64,000 bases of DNA from Stakelama flava (GTDB lineage Bacteria > Pseudomonadota > Alphaproteobacteria > Sphingomonadales > Sphingomonadaceae). Of the stretch, positions 56,165 through 64,000 are shown one piece after another. Position numbers and translations under genes: made by a program. The notes beneath the pieces are model-generated. The model was not told the origin of the DNA, ran no database searches, and saw only the letters and a program-made list of their open reading frames with translations. Numbering within the stretch: the first letter of the stretch is position 1; every line of letters starts with the position of its first letter. The DNA is taken from positions 1-64,000 of the forward strand of contig NZ_JAHWZX010000017.1 of assembly GCF_019351405.1 (NCBI RefSeq), written 5' to 3'.

Positions 56165-56530
56165 ATGGCTCTTTACGAGCATGTGTTCCTTGCGCGCCAG
56201 GATCTGGCACAGGCGCAGGTGGACGCGCTGGCGGAAACCGCCACCAAGATCATCGAGGACAATGAGGGCAAGGTCGTCAAGACCGAAACCTGGGGTCTTC
56301 GCAGCCTCGCCTACAAGATCGCGAAAAATCGCAAGGCGCATTTCGTGATGCTCGAAATCGACGCGCCCACCGGCGTCGTCGCTGAGCTGGAACGCCAGAC
56401 GTCGATCAACGAAGACGTGATCCGTTACATGACGATCCGCGTCGACGAGCATGAAAACGGCCCGTCGGTGATGATGCGCAAGAGCGATCGCGATGGCCGT
56501 CGCAATCGCCGCGACCGCGACAACGACTGA
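56165..56530 (+). CDS. rpsF: 30S ribosomal protein S6
   Basis: 121 residues from ATG at 56165 behind AAGGAAAG. S6 pairs with S18 on the 30S platform. [18 protein letters not shown], the [23 protein letters not shown] core and an Arg/Asp-rich C-terminal tail are typical. First gene of rpsF-rpsR-rplI. A longer frame from 56054 covers the leader and is rejected. Confidence 0.97.
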   Translation: MALYEHVFLARQDLAQAQVDALAETATKIIEDNEGKVVKTETWGLRSLAYKIAKNRKAHFVMLEIDAPTGVVAELERQTSINEDVIRYMTIRVDEHENGPSVMMRKSDRDGRRNRRDRDND

Positions 56531-56548
56531 ACATAGGAGGCTAGCACC

Positions 56549-56773
56549 ATGGCACGACCGTTTTTCCGCCGCCGCAAGAGCTGCCCCTTTTCGGGCAAGG
56601 ACGCGCCGAAGATCGATTACAAGGACGTTCGTCTGCTTCAGGGCTTTGTCTCTGAGCGCGGCAAAATCGTTCCTTCGCGCATCACCTCGGTGAGCGCCAA
56701 GAAGCAGCGCGAGCTGGCCAAGGCCATCAAGCGCGCCCGTCATCTGGGCCTGCTGCCCTACATCGTGAAGTAA
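56549..56773 (+). CDS. rpsR: 30S ribosomal protein S18
   Basis: 74 residues from ATG at 56549 behind [44 protein letters not shown] segment ([20 protein letters not shown]) and [14 protein letters not shown] are diagnostic. It follows rpsF by 18 nt and is in the same operon. Confidence 0.98.
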   Translation: MARPFFRRRKSCPFSGKDAPKIDYKDVRLLQGFVSERGKIVPSRITSVSAKKQRELAKAIKRARHLGLLPYIVK

Positions 56774-56786
56774 GGGAGCGACACCC

Positions 56787-57401
56787 ATGGATATCATTTT
56801 GCTCGAACGCGTCGAAAAGCTCGGCGGCATCGGCGATGTGGTCACGGTGAAGGACGGCTATGCCCGTAACTTCCTGCTGCCCAACAAGAAGGCGCTTCGC
56901 GCCAACGATGCGAACAAGAAGGTTTTCGAGGCCAATCGCGAGCGCCTTGAAAAGGAAAATGCCGAAAAGCGCACCGAGGCTGAAAACGAAGCCAAGAGCA
57001 TCGATGGCACGCAGATCATCCTGATCCGTCAGGCGTCGGGTGCTGGTCAGCTTTATGGCTCGGTCGCGGTTCGCGACGTTGTCGAAGCGCTTGAGAATGA
57101 CGGTCACAAGATCGCGCGTTCGCAGGTCGTCCTCGACAAGCCGATCAAGACGATTGGCCTGTTCGACGTTCGCGTCGCGCTGCACCCCGAAGTTGCCGTG
57201 ACCGTGAAGGTCAACGTCGCGCGTTCGCCCGAAGAGGCCGAGATGCAGGAACAGGGCATCGACGTGATGGCGGCGATGTTCGAAGAATCGCGCGACACCA
57301 GCGGTTTCACCGAAAAGCGTGATCCCAATCTGGAACCCGGTGAAATTGCCGGCGACGAGGGCGAAGAGTCTTCCGAAGAAGAAACCACCGGCGAAGCCTG
57401 A
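56787..57401 (+). CDS. rplI: 50S ribosomal protein L9
   Basis: 204 residues from ATG at 56787 behind AAGGGAG. The N-terminal rRNA-binding domain (DIILLERVEKLGGIGDVVTV-KDGYARNFLLP) and the long connecting helix are standard. The C-terminus is longer than the 149-residue E. coli protein and ends in an acidic Glu-rich tail (DEGEESSEEETTGEA), as in other sphingomonads. Last gene of the operon, 15 nt before the terminator. Confidence 0.97.
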   Translation: MDIILLERVEKLGGIGDVVTVKDGYARNFLLPNKKALRANDANKKVFEANRERLEKENAEKRTEAENEAKSIDGTQIILIRQASGAGQLYGSVAVRDVVEALENDGHKIARSQVVLDKPIKTIGLFDVRVALHPEVAVTVKVNVARSPEEAEMQEQGIDVMAAMFEESRDTSGFTEKRDPNLEPGEIAGDEGEESSEEETTGEA

Positions 57402-57416
57402 ATTCTTCTTTGACAC

Positions 57417-57457
57417 AAAAAAAGGGGCCGTCCGGATAGTCCGGGCGGCCCCTTTTT
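57417..57457. terminator. Bidirectional terminator after rplI
   Basis: GGGGCCGTCCGGA pairs with TCCGGGCGGCCCC (one G-T pair), loop TAG. Seven A precede the stem and five T follow it, so it has a T-run in both directions. On the plus strand it ends the rpsF operon; on the minus strand it lies 17 nt after the stop of the tiny ORF at 57475. Confidence 0.92.
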
Positions 57458-57474
57458 GTTGCTCTGTCGCGTAC

Positions 57475-57552
57475 TCAGTGGACGGTCATGCAGGCGCTGA
57501 CAACCGCCGCGAACGGAATTAACGAAAGTATGACCGGGAATATCTTGCGCAT
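57475..57552 (-). CDS. Candidate 25-residue lipopeptide precursor
   Basis: A short leftward frame from ATG at 57552, with AAGGAAGAGA just upstream as ribosome site, to TGA at 57475. The product has Arg-Lys at the start, a hydrophobic run (IFPVILSLIPFAAVV) and lipobox VSAC, leaving a mature lipid-anchored peptide of only five residues (CMTVH). A terminator with a T-run in this direction follows 17 nt later. It lies downstream of the DUF4336 gene, 72 nt apart. No family was recognised, and it could be accidental, though ribosome site, lipobox and terminator agree. Confidence 0.45.
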   Translation of the reverse strand: MRKIFPVILSLIPFAAVVSACMTVH

Positions 57553-57624
57553 TGTCTCTCTTCCTTTTTCAAACGGCATAACCCGCCGCTGCGCAAAAGG
57601 TTTCCCCAAGATGAACGGCCGGGT

Positions 57625-58374
57625 TCAAAGAACCCAGCGAAAGGACCGCCGCAATTCGCCGACGCCGTCTTTGTCGTAACATCGGCCATGCGCCAGAATA
57701 ATATGGTCCGGTTCCCATTCGATCATCTGTTCCACTGCCGCGCGCACCGAAGCGCGGTGTCGCCAGAATGTCGCGCGAAGATCAATTGGCGCCTGCCCGT
57801 CGGGATCGACCGCGCCCGTCAATCGCATCAGGAAGCGAAGCACGCGTGAACGGATCCGCTGCGGTTCGAAATTTTCGATCAGATCGGTCAGGATCAGCGT
57901 GCGGCTGGGGCGGTGAAAGAAGTCAGCCTCGGTAACGACATCGCCCGGCACGATTACCTGATCGATCGTTCCGGCCCACCCTGTCGGCGCAGTCGCCCTC
58001 AGCACCTCAAGCGGCGGTAGATGGCGTTTCGCTTTCTGGCTTAGCCCCGCCACGCCATGAACGCGTGCATCGGGAAACCGGGCATGCCATTGCGGCAGCC
58101 ACCAATAGTGGATGCTGTTTGGGGCCACCAGATGGCGCACCGGCCCCAGCGATTCCACCGCGTCCATAACCATCCCATCCTGCCCGGTCGGCGAATGAAC
58201 CCAGATTCCCCCGTCAGGCAACCGAACCAGTGTCATCCGGGTGGTAAAAGGTATTTTCAACCCGAGCCAGTTCATCCGGATTTCCGGCCCGTCCATCGTC
58301 CATATGTCGTCAGCGAACGGTTTGAGCACCATTAGCGGCGTATATGGATCGAAAGCCGGACGTCCTGACATCAT
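57625..58374 (-). CDS. DUF4336 domain-containing protein
   Basis: 249 residues from ATG at 58374, overlapping the mutL stop (ATGATG, with TGA at 58373-58371). DUF4336 proteins have a metallo-beta-lactamase-like fold; here LVAPNSIHYWWLPQWHARFPDARVHG, ILTDLIENFEPQR and HIILAHGRCYDKDG can be seen. The classical HxHxDH metal motif is absent, so activity is unknown. Coupling to mutL is positional. A hairpin (GGGTTC/GAACCC at 57621-57635) overlaps the stop codon. A longer frame upstream lies within mutL. Confidence 0.85.
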   Translation of the reverse strand: MMSGRPAFDPYTPLMVLKPFADDIWTMDGPEIRMNWLGLKIPFTTRMTLVRLPDGGIWVHSPTGQDGMVMDAVESLGPVRHLVAPNSIHYWWLPQWHARFPDARVHGVAGLSQKAKRHLPPLEVLRATAPTGWAGTIDQVIVPGDVVTEADFFHRPSRTLILTDLIENFEPQRIRSRVLRFLMRLTGAVDPDGQAPIDLRATFWRHRASVRAAVEQMIEWEPDHIILAHGRCYDKDGVGELRRSFRWVL

Positions 58375-60191
58375 TTCCGTCCGAACAGCTTTTCGACATC
58401 GGCCATGCCCAGCTTTACCCAGGTCGGGCGTCCGTGATTGCACTGGCCCGAATGGGGGGTCGCCTCCATTTCGCGTAGCAAAGCATTCATTTCCGCGACC
58501 GAGAGCACCCGTCCGGCGCGCACCGATCCGTGGCACGCCATCGTCGCCGCGACATGGTCGAGGCGCTCCTTCAGGCTCAACGCCTGATCATAGGCGGCCA
58601 GTTCATCGGCAAGATCGGTGACAAGGCCGGTGACATCCCCCGCCCCCAACATGGCTGGTGTAGCGCGAACCAGCATCGCGCGCGGGCCGAACCGTTCGAG
58701 TTCGAGCCCAAATTCGGCCAGTTCGCCCATCCGTGCTTCGAGCCGATCGCAGGCGGTCTCTTCAAGCTCGATCACCTCCGGCATCAGCATCGCCTGCGCC
58801 TTGACGCCGCTGCCCGCCATGGCGGCGCGCATCCGTTCAAGAACCAGGCGTTCGTGCGCCGCGTGCTGATCGACGATGACCAGCCCGTCGGATGCTTCGG
58901 CCACGATATAGGTTTTCGCTACCTGACCGCGCGCCACGCCCATCGGGAAGTCCGCGCCAGAAGGCACCCGTGCGCTCGCTTCCTCGGCGCGCGCATGGGG
59001 TTGCGCCGAAAGATAATCGGGACGGCGATCGGCGACATGCGCCGGCGCGCCCTCGCCTCCGTCCTGTTGCGGAGCGGGAGACCAGGCGGGCGGAGACGCG
59101 GCGAAAAACGACGGAGAGCGCCGCGCTTCCTCCTGCTGCTGACGGCGCACATCCTCTTCGGTTTTCCAGGCAGCAAGCGCCGATTCGGCCGGGCGCTGTA
59201 CGCTGCGGTGCCCGGCGGCGTCGAGCGCGCGCCGGATGCCGCTGACGATCATGCCGCGGGCGAGTTGCGGATCGCGGAAGCGCACCTCGGTCTTTGCCGG
59301 ATGGACGTTCACATCGACTTCGCTGACCGGAAGGTCGAGGAAAAGCGCGACCACCGCATGACGATCGCGCGCCAGCATCTCGGCATACGCCCCGCGGACT
59401 GCTCCGGTCAGCAGCCGGTCCTTCACCGGCCGACCATTGACGAACAGATATTGGTGATCGGCGATGCCGCGATTGAAGGTCGGCAGGCTCGCCACCCCGC
59501 CAAGCCGCATTTCGCCGCGTTCCAGATCGACGCCAACGCTGTTTTCGGCAAGCGCACGGTCGGTCAGCGCTGCGACCCGCTCCGGCCCCGTCTCGCCCTC
59601 CTGTACGCCAAGCACGCGCCGCCCGTCATGTTCGACGCTGAAAGCGATATCGGGCCGCGCCATGGCAAGGCGGCGGACCACGTCCATCGACGCGGCATAT
59701 TCGCTGCGCGCGGTGCGCAGGAACTTGCGGCGGGCAGGTACACGGGCGAACAGCGCCTCCACCCGCACCCGCGTTCCAGGCGGCAGCGCGGCGGGGCCTT
59801 CGCGTTCCAGCACGCCATTGTCGACGATTCGCTGCCACCCCTCCTCGCCGCGCACGCGGCTTTCCAGCGTCAGCCGGGCGACACTTGCGATCGAGGGCAG
59901 CGCTTCGCCGCGAAAGCCAAGCGTGGTGACCGCATCGATCGCGTCATCGGGCAGTTTCGACGTCGCATGGCGTTCCAGCGCCAGTGCCATTTCCGCGGGA
60001 GACATGCCGCATCCGTCGTCGGTCACTTCGATCAGGTCGGTTCCACCCGCCGCCAGACGTACAGCGATTCGACGCGCACCGGCATCGATTGCGTTCTCCA
60101 CCAGTTCTTTCAACGCACTGGCGGGTCTTTCCACCACCTCGCCTGCTGCGATACGGTTGACGAGATGCTCTGGCAGACGGCGTATTGACAT
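58371..60191 (-). CDS. mutL: DNA mismatch repair protein MutL
   Basis: 606 residues from ATG at 60191 (MSIRRLPEHLVNRIAAGEVVERP). The GHKL ATPase N-terminus has ELVENAIDAGA, DDGCGM and TLGFRGEALPSIASV. The C-terminal endonuclease domain carries DQHA-x2-E-x4-E (VDQHAAHERLVLERM) and CNHGRPTWVKL, so it is the nicking type found in bacteria without MutH. The frame upstream of 60191 is not conserved. Divergent from mreB; coupled downstream to the DUF4336 gene. Confidence 0.97.
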   Translation of the reverse strand: MSIRRLPEHLVNRIAAGEVVERPASALKELVENAIDAGARRIAVRLAAGGTDLIEVTDDGCGMSPAEMALALERHATSKLPDDAIDAVTTLGFRGEALPSIASVARLTLESRVRGEEGWQRIVDNGVLEREGPAALPPGTRVRVEALFARVPARRKFLRTARSEYAASMDVVRRLAMARPDIAFSVEHDGRRVLGVQEGETGPERVAALTDRALAENSVGVDLERGEMRLGGVASLPTFNRGIADHQYLFVNGRPVKDRLLTGAVRGAYAEMLARDRHAVVALFLDLPVSEVDVNVHPAKTEVRFRDPQLARGMIVSGIRRALDAAGHRSVQRPAESALAAWKTEEDVRRQQQEEARRSPSFFAASPPAWSPAPQQDGGEGAPAHVADRRPDYLSAQPHARAEEASARVPSGADFPMGVARGQVAKTYIVAEASDGLVIVDQHAAHERLVLERMRAAMAGSGVKAQAMLMPEVIELEETACDRLEARMGELAEFGLELERFGPRAMLVRATPAMLGAGDVTGLVTDLADELAAYDQALSLKERLDHVAATMACHGSVRAGRVLSVAEMNALLREMEATPHSGQCNHGRPTWVKLGMADVEKLFGRK

Positions 60192-60342
60192 GTACGCCGC
60201 TGTAGCCCAAGCGGCGCCATCCCGCGACCCGATTGCGCCAATTTTCCGATGCCGGAGGTCACCGGCGCCACAAGGGTTCGGAAACGATAGTTTGTGCGAC
60301 CTGCCGCTGCCTGGGCTGCTGCGGTAACTGACGGAAAAATAG

Positions 60343-61383
<1,041 letters not shown>

Positions 61384-61403
61384 CCCACAGAACGGGGATT
61401 TAG

Positions 61404-62300
61404 ATGGCGCCGCCCAGAAACCGGCGCCCGGGGTTTTCACGGCGGGCGCAATACGGGCTGTTTCTCGGCTATGTGATCGCGGCGTTCGGCGCGGTCATCG
61501 CGGTCGTTCTTCTGCTGCTGTCCACCTTCAATCCCGGTGCGTTCAGCACCGTGCGCGGCGCGGCGAGAGAGGTGACGACCCCCCTTTCATCCGGAATGGA
61601 CAGCGTGCGGGGATGGTTCGGTTCCATCCCCGGCGCGATCGGCGAACATTTCGGCACGGTTTCGGAAAACCGCAAGCTGAAGAAGCAGCTCGTGCAAGCG
61701 CGTCATGTCGTGCAGCAGGCGCGCACGTTGGGCCGCGAGAACCGGCGGCTTCGCGCGCTTCTGAAACTACGCGATCGCGACACCGGTACGGTTGCCGTTG
61801 CGCGGCTGGTCAGTTCTTCGGCCAGCAGTACGCGTCGGTACGCGATCCTCAACGCGGGCAGCCGGCAGGGCGTGCGGCCAAGCCAACCGGTCAGCGGCCC
61901 CAACGGCCTGATCGGCCGCGTGCTTGAAACCGGGTTCAACACCGCGCGGATATTGCTGATCATCGATCCCGAAAGCATCGTACCCGTTCAACGCACGCGC
62001 GACGGACTGCCCGCTATTGTGGTGGGGCGCGGCGACGGGCTGGTCGAAGTGCGCTCCGCCTCCGTCGCCAATGCCCCTTTCCTGTCAGGCGACACATTTG
62101 TTACGTCGGGCACGGGCGGCATCTATCCGCCGAACATTCCGGTGGCGCGCGTGATTCGCAATTCGACCGACAGTTCGCTGGGGCGCGTGTTCGCAAGTCC
62201 CGACACCGTCGACTTCGCGCTGGTGCAGCAGGTTTTCATGCCCAAATTGTCACCCTCGGCAAACGATCGGGAAGCGCCGCGTGCGGAAGGTGACGAGTGA
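61404..62300 (+). CDS. mreC: Rod-shape determining protein MreC
   Basis: 298 residues. Inner-membrane anchored by YGLFLGYVIAAFGAVIAVVLLLLS (about 17-40), then a periplasmic coiled coil (about 80-115) and the beta-barrel MreC domain (ARLVSSSASSTRRYAILNAGSRQGVRPSQPVSGPNGLIGRV). Organises PBP2 and links it to MreB. ATG at 61404 follows GGGGA. The stop overlaps mreD by four bases (GTGA). Confidence 0.95.
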   Translation: MAPPRNRRPGFSRRAQYGLFLGYVIAAFGAVIAVVLLLLSTFNPGAFSTVRGAAREVTTPLSSGMDSVRGWFGSIPGAIGEHFGTVSENRKLKKQLVQARHVVQQARTLGRENRRLRALLKLRDRDTGTVAVARLVSSSASSTRRYAILNAGSRQGVRPSQPVSGPNGLIGRVLETGFNTARILLIIDPESIVPVQRTRDGLPAIVVGRGDGLVEVRSASVANAPFLSGDTFVTSGTGGIYPPNIPVARVIRNSTDSSLGRVFASPDTVDFALVQQVFMPKLSPSANDREAPRAEGDE

Positions 62301-62809
62301 CCGAGCGACTGCCCGTTCCGATCGGTGCTGTCGATATGTGGCGCCGCGCGCGCTGGCTCGCCCCGGTAACGGTAATGATCGGGTCCGCGATCACGCTGAT
62401 TCCGTTCGTTGCGGTCGTCCCGATCCTGCCCCCTTTCGGCCTGATGATGCTGATCGGTTGGCGATTGCTGCGCCCCGACATCTTCCCCCCCTGGTCGCCG
62501 CTGCTGCTGGGGCTTTTCGACGACCTTTTAAGCGGTCAGCCGATGGGAAGCGCAATGTTCTTCTGGACCGCGTGTTTTTTGGCGGTCGACGTGATAGATT
62601 CGCGTCTTGTGTGGCGCGATTTATGGCATAACTGGGTTATCGGAGCAGGCGCGGTCGCGGTGACGCTGATCGGCGGTCGCATCGTGGCCAGCCCGATCGG
62701 CGCCCATGTCGATACGGCAGTGCTGTTCCAGATTATCGTTTCGGTGGCGATGCTGCCTTTCCTATTTCGTATTTGCGCCCATCTTGGCGGGCGCGGCCGC
62801 AGAACATGA
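62297..62809 (+). CDS. mreD: Rod-shape determining protein MreD
   Basis: 170 residues from GTG at 62297, overlapping mreC (GTGA). Several membrane segments (VTVMIGSAITLIPFVAVVPIL, FGLMMLIGWRLL, LLLGLFDDLLSGQPMGSAMFFW, and two more). MreD is an inner-membrane partner of MreC. FDDLLSGQPMGS is the conserved GLLxDxLxGxPLG motif. The stop overlaps mrdA (ATGA). Confidence 0.93.
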   Translation: MTERLPVPIGAVDMWRRARWLAPVTVMIGSAITLIPFVAVVPILPPFGLMMLIGWRLLRPDIFPPWSPLLLGLFDDLLSGQPMGSAMFFWTACFLAVDVIDSRLVWRDLWHNWVIGAGAVAVTLIGGRIVASPIGAHVDTAVLFQIIVSVAMLPFLFRICAHLGGRGRRT

Positions 62810-64000
62810 ACAAACCTTTCAAGATCGTAACCGAAGCCGCTCAACCCTTTACCTTTTCCCGTCGAGCCACGGTGCTTGGCATCGGCCAGGGCGCGGTGGG
62901 CCTTGTGCTTGCCGGACGCATGGCATGGCTTTCAGTAGCCGAAAACCAGCATTACAAGCTGTTGTCCGAAAGCAACCGCGTCAACATGACGCTGGTCCCG
63001 CCGCGGCGCGGGTGGATCGTCGACCGCCATGGCGCACCGATTGCCGACAACCGCACCGATTTCCGCGTCGACATCATCCCCGACCGGCTGGAAGACAAAC
63101 AGCATACGCTTTCGTTGCTGACCAGCGTGCTGGCGCTGACCGCCGACGATTTGCAGCGCATTAATACCGATCTTGACCGTGCGGCCGGATTTCAGCCGGT
63201 TCAGGTAGAGGAAAATCTCGATTGGGAGCATTTTGCCGCCGTCAGCGTGCGGATCCCCGAAATGCCGGGGGTTGCGCCGACGCGCGGTTTTGCGCGCAAC
63301 TATCCGCTGGGTGCCGCCGTCGCACATCTGACCGGCTATGTCGGCTCCGCCTCGGCCGAACAATATGAAAAGGAGAAAGACCCCCTGCTCGTCACCCCGG
63401 GGTTCAAACTGGGCAAGGACGGGCTGGAAAAGGCGCTGGAAGACCGACTTCGCGGAAAACCGGGTGCCAAGCGGATCGAGGTGACCGCACGCGGAAAACT
63501 GGTCCGCGAACTTGCGACGCGGCCCGATACGCCGGGCGACACCGTCCGCCTGACGATCGATGCGGGACTTCAGGAATATGCAGCCCGGCGGCTCGGCACC
63601 AATTCGGGATCGGTCGTCGTGCTCGACGTTCTGACCGGCGACATGCTCGCCATGGTTTCGATGCCGGCTTATGATCCGAACAGCTTTTCGCGCGGCATCG
63701 GCAGGATGGAATGGAAGATGCTGTCGCAGGACGATCACGTCCCGCTGATGAACAAGGTGCTTCAGGGCCTGTATCCACCCGGATCGACGGTAAAGCCGAT
63801 GCACGGCCTGGCGCTGCTGCAAAACGGGATCGACCCCGATCAAACGGTGTATTGCGGCGGGGTGATGCAGGTTGGACGCGGCCGTTTTCACTGCTGGAAA
63901 CGTGGTGGCCATGGCAACATCAACATGCACCGCGCGATTCCGCAAAGCTGCGACATCTATTTCTTTCAAATGGCACGGCAACTGGGGTATGACAAATTCG
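62806..64000 (+). CDS. mrdA: Penicillin-binding protein 2 (partial, cut by window edge)
   Basis: ATG at 62806 overlaps the mreD stop (ATGA) and the frame stays open for 398 codons to the right edge. Transpeptidase of the elongasome. N-terminal membrane anchor LGIGQGAVGLVLAGRMAWLSV, the pedestal (PPRRGWIVDRHGAPIADNR), then the transpeptidase with nucleophile Ser327 in GSTVKP and the SxN-equivalent Ser381 in QSCDIYFFQMARQLGY. The KTG motif lies beyond the window. rodA is expected next. Confidence 0.97.
   Translation, partial: MNKPFKIVTEAAQPFTFSRRATVLGIGQGAVGLVLAGRMAWLSVAENQHYKLLSESNRVNMTLVPPRRGWIVDRHGAPIADNRTDFRVDIIPDRLEDKQHTLSLLTSVLALTADDLQRINTDLDRAAGFQPVQVEENLDWEHFAAVSVRIPEMPGVAPTRGFARNYPLGAAVAHLTGYVGSASAEQYEKEKDPLLVTPGFKLGKDGLEKALEDRLRGKPGAKRIEVTARGKLVRELATRPDTPGDTVRLTIDAGLQEYAARRLGTNSGSVVVLDVLTGDMLAMVSMPAYDPNSFSRGIGRMEWKMLSQDDHVPLMNKVLQGLYPPGSTVKPMHGLALLQNGIDPDQTVYCGGVMQVGRGRFHCWKRGGHGNINMHRAIPQSCDIYFFQMARQLGYDKF

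Noticed and set aside
58530..60188. 552-codon open frame antisense to mutL
   Set aside because: Shadow frame; the sense strand has all MutL motifs.

Overview
The window is a GC-rich chromosomal segment of an alphaproteobacterium, most probably a member of the Sphingomonadaceae (Sphingomonas/Sphingopyxis/Sphingobium type). This rests on the protein flavours (sphingomonad-type DnaE, ETF-QO, MreBCD-PBP2, a large CarboxypepD-reg TonB-dependent receptor), a complete Entner-Doudoroff operon and GTTC-N7-GTTC boxes of the alphaproteobacterial LexA type. Base composition and phylogeny were not computed. Almost everything is core chromosome. The only mobile DNA is at the left edge.

Layout. 1-904: remnants of three insertion sequences (IS701, IS3, IS66) abutting the 3' end of rmuC. 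866-5275: rmuC, def and recR leftward, fmt-truA rightward. 5263-15550: nine leftward genes that overlap or nearly touch (ETF-QO, TPR lipid/periplasmic protein, ispE, enoyl-CoA hydratase, N-formylglutamate amidohydrolase, ilvD, lipoprotein, nnr, RlmD-like methyltransferase). 15670-18691: a cysteine-free uracil-DNA-glycosylase-like protein, a lytic transglycosylase and moaB. 18717-20184: a VOC protein divergent from a SplB-like radical SAM protein, with a LexA-type box between them. 20381-28517: a glucan-utilisation locus made of a GH3 beta-glucosidase, a LacI regulator, a TonB-dependent receptor and a GH144-like glucanase, with a perfect palindromic operator in the divergent promoter. 28601-36413: M1 peptidase, acyl-CoA ligase, dnaE. 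36529-40051: HdeD-like protein, LolD and its permease, then a small heat-shock protein with a sigma-32-like promoter and a ROSE-like RNA thermometer. 40152-43652: pyrG, secG, a winged-helix regulator and an NlpC/P60-like protein that lacks the catalytic Cys. 43649-50281: argC and zwf-pgl-edd-glk-eda. 50366-54928: fabD-fabG-acpP-fabF-mltG (leftward). 55109-57401: two small secreted proteins, then rpsF-rpsR-rplI. 57475-60191: a tiny lipopeptide ORF, a DUF4336 protein and mutL. 60343-64000: mreB-mreC-mreD-mrdA, the last cut by the right edge.

How it works together. The glucan locus looks like a self-contained uptake and degradation unit: outer-membrane import by the receptor, a lipid-anchored endo-glucanase, a Tat-exported beta-glucosidase and local LacI control. 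Its glucose would feed glk and the Entner-Doudoroff operon encoded about 20 kb away. Two DNA-maintenance genes (rmuC and the PA0069-family radical SAM gene) carry candidate SOS boxes. The cell-envelope genes (mre cluster, mltG, lytic transglycosylase, Lol) and the fatty-acid cluster are conventional.
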